Virus record (IMG/VR): IMGVR_UViG_3300025617_000097
Span: 1-26,137 of that record
Source of the DNA: a virus
Direction: 5' to 3' (one strand)
Length of the DNA stretch: 26,137 nucleotides
The translations under genes and the position numbers were made by a program. Below are positions 1 through 7,685 of the stretch, piece by piece. How positions within the stretch are numbered: position 1 is the first letter of the stretch; every line of letters begins with the position of its first letter. The notes beneath the pieces are model-generated. The model saw only the letters and a list, made by a program, of their open reading frames with translations, made no database searches and was not told the origin of the DNA.

Positions 1-1321
1 AACGATCTACAGCCATTTCTGTTGCATCTTCTCCGTACTTCTTTTTGAATTTAGAGATTATAGCTTTAGCTCTACCTTTCGGAGATGTTGGGTTTTCTAA
101 AAATTTATCGTATATGTCCTTTTTTGCTTCATTTATACCTCTCATATCGAAACCTGACATTTCTCCATGTTTTTTAAATTTAGATTTTTTTTCCTTTTCT
201 AAAGCTTCTATTTCACCGTCTTTATTATAGATGTTTGTTGCTTTAGTTTTACCATAACCTTTATCATAAGACACATTATAGTATGTTCTATCCATTTGGT
301 CTTTATCTACGAAAGTAACTTCGGCTGGGTGTCCAAGATATGTTACTTTGTCTCCTACTTTATATTCTTCTTTAGTTTCGTTAACATTTTGTAAAGCGTT
401 TAATCTTTTAGCTTCAGCATCTGCTCTTTCTTTAGTAGCAAAGTCAGTTACTATTTCATCTCCTAACCATACTTGGTATGTGTTATTTGATTTTGAATGT
501 TTAACTGTATGTTTTGATACATCTTCGTTTAGATCCTCTTCGTTAATTGAGAAAGTTAATTCTTTATTTAGTTCGTTACTATATTCTTTCTTTAAGGCGG
601 AGATATAGTTTCTAAATAGAGTGAAGTTTTGGTTTATAGTAGCTCTCATATCAATTTCTTGACTACCTTCAGCATTGAGCCCTTTTGCAGCTTTCATAAG
701 ATCTACAAATCTATTATCTAGATCATCTAAATAAGCTCCGAACGTCATTTCTTTAACTTCGTTAATTGTAGATTCTTTTAACTCTTCATACATACCTTTC
801 TTTAAGGTGATAGTAATGCCTCCTGCTTGATTAGGTTGAGCAAAGTAACCGTGCTTTTTAGCCTTATCTATTAGACGTTCTTTTGTAGCGTCATCTAAAG
901 GTTCAGAGATAATAACCTTATTACCGTGTCGTCTATAAGGAATACCTCCTACTACTTTATCTACATTTTCTTTTAATTCGTCCTTGTTTATTAAGGTTAG
1001 TTTAAAAGAGTCATGTAGACCAGTTTTCTTTTTACCTGCTTTACCGTTAGTAACTCTAACATAAGCATCATGTTTACCAACTTTTCCGTCTACTCTTTGG
1101 TAGATGTTACCGTGTTGATTTTTAACATAATCTCCTGGCATAATTTGACCTCCTTTAGCTTCACCTACTCTCTCTTTTAGAGCGTTTTTAGCAGATCTTT
1201 TATACATGTTATACATCATAATAACCTCTACCGGTTTATCTCTTATTGCTTCAAGTTTAGGAAGCTGTGCCGGAAAATGCTTCTCAAGAAAATCTTTGAG
1301 AAGGGTATAGTAATCTTTCAT
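1..1321 (-). CDS. Large modular protein, possible virion core/internal protein (3' end outside window)
   Basis: Open from an ATG at 1321-1319 for 440 codons to the left edge without a stop, so the C-terminus lies outside the window. I do not recognise the whole protein. It is charged and modular. Residues 1-57 are helical (start MKDYYTLLKDF). About 62-110 is lysine- and glycine-rich. About 284-307 is a small unit (VWLGDEIVTDFATKERADAE), and about 320-355 looks like a KOW/SH3-type barrel (KVGDKVTYLG...). (I/L)xE tripeptides fall in what look like linkers: INE at 186-188, INE 259-261, LNE 264-266 and INE 396-398. T4-type prohead proteases cut after this signal, so a head-packaged, processed protein is possible, but that is inference. 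It starts 21 bases after the stop of the fusion gene, with a variant of the late-type octamer between them. Real gene: confident; function: unknown. Confidence 0.8.
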   Translation of the reverse strand, partial: MKDYYTLLKDFLEKHFPAQLPKLEAIRDKPVEVIMMYNMYKRSAKNALKERVGEAKGGQIMPGDYVKNQHGNIYQRVDGKVGKHDAYVRVTNGKAGKKKTGLHDSFKLTLINKDELKENVDKVVGGIPYRRHGNKVIISEPLDDATKERLIDKAKKHGYFAQPNQAGGITITLKKGMYEELKESTINEVKEMTFGAYLDDLDNRFVDLMKAAKGLNAEGSQEIDMRATINQNFTLFRNYISALKKEYSNELNKELTFSINEEDLNEDVSKHTVKHSKSNNTYQVWLGDEIVTDFATKERADAEAKRLNALQNVNETKEEYKVGDKVTYLGHPAEVTFVDKDQMDRTYYNVSYDKGYGKTKATNIYNKDGEIEALEKEKKSKFKKHGEMSGFDMRGINEAKKDIYDKFLENPTSPKGRAKAIISKFKKKYGEDATEMAVDR

Positions 1322-1326
1322 ATAGT

Positions 1327-1334
1327 AATAAATA
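1327..1334 (-). promoter_or_regulatory. Variant of the late-type start-proximal octamer
   Basis: The sense strand reads TATTTATT, then ACTAT, then the ATG of the left-edge gene. It differs by one base from the TATTTATA core seen ahead of six other genes and has the same 5-base spacing as the copy at 21063. It fills most of the 21-base gap between two genes. It is a weaker match than the others. Confidence 0.4.
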
Positions 1335-1342
1335 GTATTGTA

Positions 1343-4300
1343 TTATAAAGAAGGTAGATTTAGCTTTTTAGCTTCTGGCCTCCATCGGTTAAGTATGTCT
1401 ACTTTAGCCTCTGCATCTATTTTTCCGTTATTTACAAAGATATCTAAATATGCTTCGGCTACTTCTTTGAAGGGTTTCTTCATCTTCTTTGCTTTGTAAT
1501 ATAGTCCTTGTAACATTGCCGGTATCTCTTTATCTAAAAGGTAGTAGTTACTTGCTGGCATTATACCTAATTGTTGTATATAGAATCTTAAATCTTGATC
1601 ATCCGGTAATTCTTTTGAAAGTATTACATTATACCCGGATTGTGTTAAGTGTTCAATTTCGTGTCTAACGATGTCTTTCAGGTCCATTGATATAGTAGAC
1701 CAGAGTCTAGGTAAGGTGCGGGGATCCACTTGAAAATACAGGGAGATGTTACCGTCCATGCCGGTATCTTCTACGTTACCTTCCTCGTCGTATGTTTCCG
1801 ACTCTCCTGCATCTGCATCACCGTCGGGTGAATATATACTCTCTTTAGTCTCTATGAAGTTGAGGTCTGCTTCTAAATCAAATACAATAGACCTTCCTTT
1901 CTTATTGAGAAGGTTGTAACTCTTTTCGAAAGATGCTTTTTTTATTGTACTATCTTTATCGAATTGTTCTTTCCATGCTTTGAATATGTCTGAGGATACT
2001 TGGGCAGTTATTGTATCGTATGTTCCTTCGTTTAGTTTAGGAGTATTGTCATGTCCGCATTTATGGCAGAGGTATGGTGATTTTCCTCCGGTTTCTTTTT
2101 TCCAGGACCATCCACAGTTCGAACATTCAATTCTATCTGCTGTTAGATCTTCCTCTAACTCTCTTGCTAATTCTACTGCGTATGCGTTTAGTCCAAATGG
2201 ATCTTTCTTTGTATTTTTTATGTTTTCATTTACGCTATCAGTCCAATTCCTGAATGTCATTGTACCTTTTAGGTTAGCTTCTTTCTCTAGATCGTTTAGA
2301 TTATCATCTTCGTGAGTGTTTGTAGTTGTTATATTTTCTAACCTTCCTTCAAGATTTTGCATGTGGTGAATCATTTCATGTGCAAATGATCTTACAATAT
2401 CTTTAGGGTGTCTTCCTTCTGTGTATAGTACTATTGTACTTGATGCTGGATCGTAGTAGGCAGTCTTTCCAAAGAAGTCTCTTGCATTTTCGGAATCTCC
2501 GTTTATAAATTTGACTGTAGGTAGAGGTTCAATCCTCATACCTTTAGCTTTCATATGATCTGTTAGTTTTGCTATCTTATACTGGACTTTATTATCTTTG
2601 TTGTAAGATGCATTTTCAACTAGCATAGATTTTATGGAGGTCTCAGGGTACTTATCCTTTAATCCCGCTACTGCGTCCACGTTTTTTTGAGAATCATCTC
2701 TAAACTCAATATTATTGTACCCTTTTTTGATTTGAGCTTCAATCCATCGAGATTTATCCTTTGGATCACTTGACCCTAACCCTACTACATAAGGTTCTAT
2801 GTTAAATTCATCCTTCAGGTACTTTTTAACCGGGTATCCTAGTAATCTTGCTGTTAAGATTGTAGTTTTTTCTGTCGGGTCGTTATAAGATTTTATTAAG
2901 TCTTGTATGTTATCCTCTAACGGTTTAGCTTTCTTTATTACAGAGCTAAATTCAGAGAAGTTAAACGTATCTCCTTCTTTAGGAACATATACTGCGTATT
3001 CGGCAGGTGTTAGTCCTGATTTGGTTCCGTCTTTATGAGTTATGTGTATTCTAGCGTCAACATGTACTAATGTATCGTCAAAATCAAAGACTCTTAATTT
3101 CTTCTCTCCCTTATTCTCTTCTAATCCTTTTGTTTTCTCTAAAGCATCCCCTGCTTTTTTAGCGTCTTTATAAGCGTTTGAGTTCTTATGAGATGCTTTC
3201 TTACCGGCTTTCTTCTTAGCGTTTATGTTAGCCCACAATCCCTCGTCTACTGGGATATAACCAGATCCGTATGGAGCTGCTTTTTCTCGGTTCTGTGGAA
3301 TAACGTTCTCTGTTTGAGTTTTCTTTCTCCTGTAGTATAGTACTAATGCTCTTCGAGATGGCTTAGATAGACCTTTCCATAATCCTTTCAATAGGTCTGG
3401 TTGGTTTTTCATTCTATCCAACATCGCTGCGTGCGGTTCCCATAGATCTGCTGCTGCATCAGTGTCTTCGACAATAACTTCCTCTTTTATCTCTTCTGCT
3501 AATCCTAGAGCGTTAATATACTCATCTGCAGTAATACCTGCTGGTATGTACTTTTCAACTTCTGACTTATCTCTATTTAGTAGTGCTACTCTTAAGTCTG
3601 TTGCTGAGGTGTTTCCTATACCGGCTGATTCAAAGCTATTTACTTCTACGTTCGGTAATTTTTCATCTATGTTTTTAAATCTTGCTTTATCATCTTTACC
3701 GAAGACTGCTATATAGGGTTGGTCTTTATTTGCTTCAAACTCTTTATAAGCTGCTAGTACTGGGGATTTTTCTGGAGATATTATTATATTAACGTTACTG
3801 GGTATGATATTCTTATCTTTAAGTATGTTGAATATTCTTAGGGACTGTTCTGCACTTATTGCTTCTTGTCCGTCTTTTGCTCTCGTAGAAGGGCTTATGA
3901 ATACAAGGACCTTACCTTCGTTCCCTACTTTTTCAGAAGCAGCGATAATTCTATTAACATGATCTTTATGAGGAGGTTTAAATGCTCCAGGAAAGATAGC
4001 TATTTTTGTTTTCTCTTCTTCCTCTAAATATTCTACTCTTAAACTATTACGTGTATTTGCTCTATAAGATTCCTCTAGTTGAGCTACAGTATCTAGTGCC
4101 TTCTGTTTAGTGTCTCCTTTGGGTGTACCTTTCTCTGCCGCTCCAACTTTAATAGATTTCTTAAAATAACCTTTTACTCTATTTTTGGAACGTTCGTTTT
4201 TTAGAGATTTTACTTTGGGTATTATGTCTTCAAACGTTCCATTAAGGTCGTAATCCTTGAGTAGTTTTCTAACGTCTTCGAAATTTTTAGATTGCCATAC

Positions 4301-4927
4301 TATATTACTATTTAATATCTTATAGTTGTCTCCGTAAGTAACAAGTCTCAAGGTTAGTCCAGAAGTATCTATATGAAATTCATATTCCTGTCCTTCCCCG
4401 GCTTGCGGTATGTTAGTAATATTTAATCTCTTAAATACGTCTTCTGGTTTTTCTTCTAGTAACGGTGTCTTTATTAACCCTAGTACTAGTCCTTGAATCT
4501 CTGCTGGGTAGTCTAGGATGGTCTTCTTAAACTCTCCTTCTTCTTTAGAGAGAGAAATTATGTTATCTACCTGTACAAACTCTCCTGGGATACCGGAAAT
4601 GGGGTACAGGTTAGAAACCATCTCTCCGTGGTTAATATACTTCCTCCCTTTGTATTTAGGATTTTGTAGCGGTGGTAGTTCGTTGTCGGGTAGGGATTGA
4701 AATAGATCTGCTATTGCCTTCTTAACTTCCTTTTTAGTTTTATCAGTTTCAATCGTTACTATAATATCGATATCTCCGAAATCCTCTTTCTCTGGCCTAT
4801 TAAATGAACCGGAAAGTTTAGCATCTTTAAATCCTCCTATCTTAGATAGTATGTTATCTGTATAGTCTTTTACTGTCTGCTCGACTGCAGATCTTGGTAT
4901 TCTGGTTCCTCCTGCTGCTCCTGACAT
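1343..4927 (-). CDS. Multi-enzyme fusion: nucleotidyltransferase + cytidylyltransferase-like + HAD + two HExxH protease-like domains
   Basis: 1194 residues. Order seen: (a) nucleotidyltransferase fold, GS at 40-41, D52-x-D54 and a third Asp at D121 (FVQVD). (b) Nucleotidylyltransferase superfamily (cytidylyltransferase/NMN adenylyltransferase type) from 308, GAFKPPHKDH at 314-323 and a TSATDLR signature at 440-446, close to ISxTxxR. (c) Lysine-rich linker 490-600. (d) HAD phosphatase, DFDDT at 615-619, ILTAR 690-694, RDD 743-745, resembling polynucleotide-kinase phosphatase domains. (e) Metalloprotease-like HEMIH at 850-854. (f) Zinc ribbon CSNC 935-938 with CHKC 954-957. (g) Second HExxH, HEIEH 1089-1093. 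(I/L)xE tripeptides fall in the linkers: 301-303, 476-478, 480-482, 485-487, 602-604, 769-771, 965-967. Its ATG overlaps the upstream stop (TAATG), so translation is probably coupled. Domain calls are firm by motif. Substrates, and whether it is packaged and cleaved, are inference. Confidence 0.85.
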   Translation of the reverse strand: MSGAAGGTRIPRSAVEQTVKDYTDNILSKIGGFKDAKLSGSFNRPEKEDFGDIDIIVTIETDKTKKEVKKAIADLFQSLPDNELPPLQNPKYKGRKYINHGEMVSNLYPISGIPGEFVQVDNIISLSKEEGEFKKTILDYPAEIQGLVLGLIKTPLLEEKPEDVFKRLNITNIPQAGEGQEYEFHIDTSGLTLRLVTYGDNYKILNSNIVWQSKNFEDVRKLLKDYDLNGTFEDIIPKVKSLKNERSKNRVKGYFKKSIKVGAAEKGTPKGDTKQKALDTVAQLEESYRANTRNSLRVEYLEEEEKTKIAIFPGAFKPPHKDHVNRIIAASEKVGNEGKVLVFISPSTRAKDGQEAISAEQSLRIFNILKDKNIIPSNVNIIISPEKSPVLAAYKEFEANKDQPYIAVFGKDDKARFKNIDEKLPNVEVNSFESAGIGNTSATDLRVALLNRDKSEVEKYIPAGITADEYINALGLAEEIKEEVIVEDTDAAADLWEPHAAMLDRMKNQPDLLKGLWKGLSKPSRRALVLYYRRKKTQTENVIPQNREKAAPYGSGYIPVDEGLWANINAKKKAGKKASHKNSNAYKDAKKAGDALEKTKGLEENKGEKKLRVFDFDDTLVHVDARIHITHKDGTKSGLTPAEYAVYVPKEGDTFNFSEFSSVIKKAKPLEDNIQDLIKSYNDPTEKTTILTARLLGYPVKKYLKDEFNIEPYVVGLGSSDPKDKSRWIEAQIKKGYNNIEFRDDSQKNVDAVAGLKDKYPETSIKSMLVENASYNKDNKVQYKIAKLTDHMKAKGMRIEPLPTVKFINGDSENARDFFGKTAYYDPASSTIVLYTEGRHPKDIVRSFAHEMIHHMQNLEGRLENITTTNTHEDDNLNDLEKEANLKGTMTFRNWTDSVNENIKNTKKDPFGLNAYAVELARELEEDLTADRIECSNCGWSWKKETGGKSPYLCHKCGHDNTPKLNEGTYDTITAQVSSDIFKAWKEQFDKDSTIKKASFEKSYNLLNKKGRSIVFDLEADLNFIETKESIYSPDGDADAGESETYDEEGNVEDTGMDGNISLYFQVDPRTLPRLWSTISMDLKDIVRHEIEHLTQSGYNVILSKELPDDQDLRFYIQQLGIMPASNYYLLDKEIPAMLQGLYYKAKKMKKPFKEVAEAYLDIFVNNGKIDAEAKVDILNRWRPEAKKLNLPSL

Positions 4928-5898
4928 TATTGTATAGCGTATTTTTTAAGGTTTGAATCGTCTGGAAGTCTTTTACCTGTTAGGTTTAATCTATCTTGAT
5001 TTTCTATCCAATACTTTTCTAGGTTCTCCGGTATGTGGGCAAAAGGACCAGTTCTATCGAGTATTTTTAAATAGATATCCATCACTTTACCGTAGTCCTC
5101 TTGTGAAAGGTTCTTTTCTAGAGCGGCGGATAATTCAAAGTAATCGTTTAGTTGATCCTGTGTTAGCTCTAGGCTGTATAACTTATTTAGAAGTGCAAGA
5201 GCTTCTTTGGGTGTTGAAGCTTCTACTTCTCTAGTTTCTTTATCTAATACTCCTTGTTCATGTTTGAACATTTTACCTTTAGCGGTAAAGAGTGCTAACA
5301 TTAGTTGAGTTCTGTGTAATCCTTTTACTACTCCTTTATAGATGTTTGAATAGTAACTAAATTTCAACCAGTCCGGGTCTCCTACATTTATGTCAACCTG
5401 TATTAGTTCTTTCTCTCTTGATCCGTTTTCGTTATATTGAGGGAATGCTAAGAATAGTGAATTTGAACCAGCAGATTTAGGATCCGCTTGGAGGATAGTG
5501 CTGTCGGTGTTAATCTTTTCTGCGATTAACGTAAGCATAGCTCTTAATTGAGATTGAGCTTCAGTTGAAGTTCTTGCTCTCTTTCTTATTTTTTCAAAGT
5601 ACTCGTTAAACTTTACTTCGTCTAGATCCCATCCTTCTAGATCGGGTTTACCGTCTTTAGTTAAATGTGTTACCGAGTAGGCGACGTCGATGTCTCCTGA
5701 CATGTCTTTCTTACCGGCAGAGCCTAGTTTTTCAAAGGAGGTGAAGGTAGAGGCTTTCTTTGGAAAGATTCTACCTATCTCTTCAACGAACTTTTCTAGC
5801 GTTGGTTCTATTTTTTCTTTTGCAATCGGAGCTGTTGTTCCAAATACGTTCCCTCCTTCAGTTATTAGTTCTTCTACGAGTGTGCGAAGTTTAATCAT
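4927..5898 (-). CDS. Nucleotidyltransferase-like protein with head-targeting-like leader
   Basis: 323 residues. It carries a polymerase-beta-type nucleotidyltransferase signature: GS at 59-60, D69-I-D71 in SGDIDVAYS, and a third acidic strand QVDINVGD with D169. This matches the N-terminal domain of the following fusion gene (GS...GDIDIIV...QVD), so the two probably share ancestry. The extreme N-terminus, MIKLRTLVEELITE followed by GG, resembles the capsid-targeting leaders of T4 internal proteins, which are removed after an (I/L)xE signal; here ITE at 12-14 and LVE at 7-9 fit. The C-terminal half is mostly helical. It follows the nuclease stop by 12 bases, with the late-type nonamer between, and its TAA overlaps the next ATG. 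The substrate is unknown: it could modify a host RNA, protein or small molecule. A CCA-adding-type tRNA role is not indicated. Confidence 0.75.
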   Translation of the reverse strand: MIKLRTLVEELITEGGNVFGTTAPIAKEKIEPTLEKFVEEIGRIFPKKASTFTSFEKLGSAGKKDMSGDIDVAYSVTHLTKDGKPDLEGWDLDEVKFNEYFEKIRKRARTSTEAQSQLRAMLTLIAEKINTDSTILQADPKSAGSNSLFLAFPQYNENGSREKELIQVDINVGDPDWLKFSYYSNIYKGVVKGLHRTQLMLALFTAKGKMFKHEQGVLDKETREVEASTPKEALALLNKLYSLELTQDQLNDYFELSAALEKNLSQEDYGKVMDIYLKILDRTGPFAHIPENLEKYWIENQDRLNLTGKRLPDDSNLKKYAIQ

Positions 5899-5902
5899 AT
5901 AG

Positions 5903-5911
5903 TATAAATAT
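5903..5911 (-). promoter_or_regulatory. Late-type start-proximal nonamer ATATTTATA
   Basis: The sense strand reads ATATTTATA, then CTAT, then ATG. Its first base is the last base of the upstream TGA stop, so the motif sits at the boundary between the nuclease gene and the suspected virion gene. It is one of six identical nonamers, five of which end 4-5 bases before a start codon. Confidence 0.55.
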
Positions 5912-6705
5912 CACACTTTTAGCTTAATACTTGTTGGAAGAACTTCTGTTATAGGTTTTAGGTTAGGCTGTTTGATTAAATAGATTTCATAAAGGTGTTT
6001 AAAGATTCTCTTACACTCTTCAAAAGGGGTAGTTGTTTCTTTTAGCTGCCACCCTTTTCCTTGTATAATGCCTTCTTTCTTGCTCTCTCCTCTAGTCGAG
6101 GCTTTTAGCCACAGTATACCCATTCTATCGATAGGTCTTTCAAAACTTTCGTTCCAAGATTGAGTATAGCATGCGAGCTGGAGGTCGTATGTATCGTGTA
6201 GGTAGTTGGAGGTTTTAATGTCTACCATCCATAATTCTCCTTTTATCTCAAGTATTAAATCCGCTGTTCCTGCTATCTTTAGTTCATCAGAAAATACATG
6301 TACTTCAGATTCTATAAGTGTAGGTTTATGTGTTTCCCAAAACTCTACAAACTTTAATATCATCTTCCAGACCTTAAGGCTATACTTAGTTTTACCCCAC
6401 TGGTCTAGCCAGTGAATCTCTTCTCCTTTTAGGTAAGCTTCGATAGCTTCATGTACCTGTGTTCCTTCATTACCCGCTCTTCGCATTATAATATCTGCGT
6501 TTGCTCCTACGTCTTTTAACCAGGTCTCAAAGAACTTACCTTTAGGGAAGTAGGAGAGCACAGTTGTGACGGAAGGGTAATATTTTTCTTGGTTTCTTTG
6601 GTAGAACCTACTGTCGGTTAGTGTTATTTGACGGGCAGTAGAGTCTGGATGTATAAGTCTTTTAACGAATGCATCTTTTTTAATGTCTTTGTTCTTTTCA
6701 ATCAT
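5911..6705 (-). CDS. PD-(D/E)XK superfamily nuclease (RecB/Cas4-like)
   Basis: 264 residues. It shows the RecB-family nuclease pattern: GTQVHEAIEAYL with H85, an acidic residue at E134 (SEVHV), GTADLIL with D149, the DIK catalytic core at 162-164 (VDIKTS), and motif QLACY with Q176 and Y180. These residues would bind metal and cut DNA. Stand-alone phage proteins of this kind act as exonucleases in recombination, DNA processing or host-DNA degradation. Its ATG overlaps the primase stop (ATGA), so the two are cotranscribed and probably translationally coupled, which points to a replication or recombination role. The start is fixed by that overlap. Whether it is exo- or endonucleolytic cannot be read from sequence. 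Confidence 0.85.
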   Translation of the reverse strand: MIEKNKDIKKDAFVKRLIHPDSTARQITLTDSRFYQRNQEKYYPSVTTVLSYFPKGKFFETWLKDVGANADIIMRRAGNEGTQVHEAIEAYLKGEEIHWLDQWGKTKYSLKVWKMILKFVEFWETHKPTLIESEVHVFSDELKIAGTADLILEIKGELWMVDIKTSNYLHDTYDLQLACYTQSWNESFERPIDRMGILWLKASTRGESKKEGIIQGKGWQLKETTTPFEECKRIFKHLYEIYLIKQPNLKPITEVLPTSIKLKV

Positions 6706-7628
6706 AGTTGAAATTTCTTTTCTATTAGGGTTCTAAATGTCAAGGGCTTACTCTTATGTAAGAGTTTAGTAAATTCTTCAAATCCGAGTTCAGAGGGATC
6801 TTTACCTCCTAACTCTATTAAAAAGACCTCTTTTCCGTGGTTTAGAAAGGTCTCACAGTATTCAAACGCTTGCTTTAAGGCGTCATTATCTAATGCGATA
6901 AATATCTGCTTAACACTAGATTCTACAATCTTATGCATTAACTTCTTAGGTATAGTTTTACCGAGTAAAGGTATTGCGTTTCTCTTAATTGCGATAGCGT
7001 CAAACATTCCTTCGCATATTATCAAAGGAGATTTCCAATTTACATGGAGGCCTAGAGGTAGAATGTCTTTAGAGACTTTTGGATTCTTATACTTGTAGTC
7101 TGAAGGTCCGAAGTTTCGACCTACAAAGTAGTTTAGCATTCCTTCCTCTGTATAAGAAGGTAGTATTATCATATCTCTATATTTACCGGAAGCACAGAAC
7201 CCTATTTCATATCTTTTAATTTCTAAAGGTCCTATGTTTCTACTCTTTAGGTAGCGTAATGCTTGTCTGGTTGATATATCGTTTATGTCTGGGTTATTTA
7301 GAGATCTGTACTCTTTAGGGAGTTCTATTACCTCTACGGAAGTACTTCTTTCTGAGTGGAAGGATATTTTAACATATTTCTTTAACTCCTCTAACTTATT
7401 AGAAGGAGCGGATGCTTTCCTAAAAAGAGAAGATATACTCTTACCTCGAGAATTACAAACCCAGCAATGCCAATGGTTTATACCTTCTTCATTCTCCTTG
7501 AAGTTTACTTCTAATTTAGTTTTACGGTGATTGCAAAACGGGCAATGATATGAGTAGTTAGCTCCGGAGGTAGGTTTTCCTTTTCCTAAAACACTATCAA
7601 CGAGGTTCACTAACAGGTGATTTACCAT
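6702..7628 (-). CDS. DNA primase, CHC2-type zinc finger plus TOPRIM
   Basis: 308 residues. An N-terminal zinc finger (C29-P-F-C32 and H-W-H-C55-W-V-C58) is of the kind DnaG-family primases use to read template. A TOPRIM catalytic domain follows: ICEGMFDA with E206 and D210, IALDNDA with D247 and D249, and GKDPSE at 275-280. The KSRNI...YEIGFC stretch (128-145) and the GRN at 170-172 are typical of the lead-in to TOPRIM in phage primases. It should make RNA primers for lagging-strand synthesis, like T4 gp61; no helicase domain is fused. Size agrees with phage primases of this type. It heads a two-gene operon with the nuclease, preceded by a 57-base AT-rich gap holding the TTCGTATATT element. 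Confidence 0.9.
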   Translation of the reverse strand: MVNHLLVNLVDSVLGKGKPTSGANYSYHCPFCNHRKTKLEVNFKENEEGINHWHCWVCNSRGKSISSLFRKASAPSNKLEELKKYVKISFHSERSTSVEVIELPKEYRSLNNPDINDISTRQALRYLKSRNIGPLEIKRYEIGFCASGKYRDMIILPSYTEEGMLNYFVGRNFGPSDYKYKNPKVSKDILPLGLHVNWKSPLIICEGMFDAIAIKRNAIPLLGKTIPKKLMHKIVESSVKQIFIALDNDALKQAFEYCETFLNHGKEVFLIELGGKDPSELGFEEFTKLLHKSKPLTFRTLIEKKFQL

Positions 7629-7640
7629 AATAATTATAAT

Positions 7641-7650
7641 AATATACGAA
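7641..7650 (-). promoter_or_regulatory. Candidate early/middle promoter element TTCGTATATT
   Basis: The decamer TTCGTATATT (sense) stands 12 bases before the primase ATG in a 57-base AT-rich gap. The identical decamer occurs ahead of the HD-domain gene at 25644-25653, 6 bases from its ATG. I saw no other copy. The differing spacing argues against a ribosome site and for a promoter element. It partly resembles the Bacteroidota -7 box (TAnnTTTG) but lacks an exact match. Confidence 0.35.
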
Positions 7651-7685
7651 CTTTTTTGCAGACAAACAAGCTCTTATCTACTTTA

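Noticed and set aside
1980-2315. Plus-strand open frame of 111 codons, and similar ones elsewhere
   Set aside because: It lies antisense to the zinc-ribbon and protease domains of the fusion gene and has a composition expected of a shadow frame. The same holds for the other plus-strand frames, including 9953-10390.
7629-7685. Rho-independent terminator between GIY-YIG and primase genes
   Set aside because: There are short T and A runs but no stable GC hairpin next to them. None of the other gaps showed a convincing terminator either.
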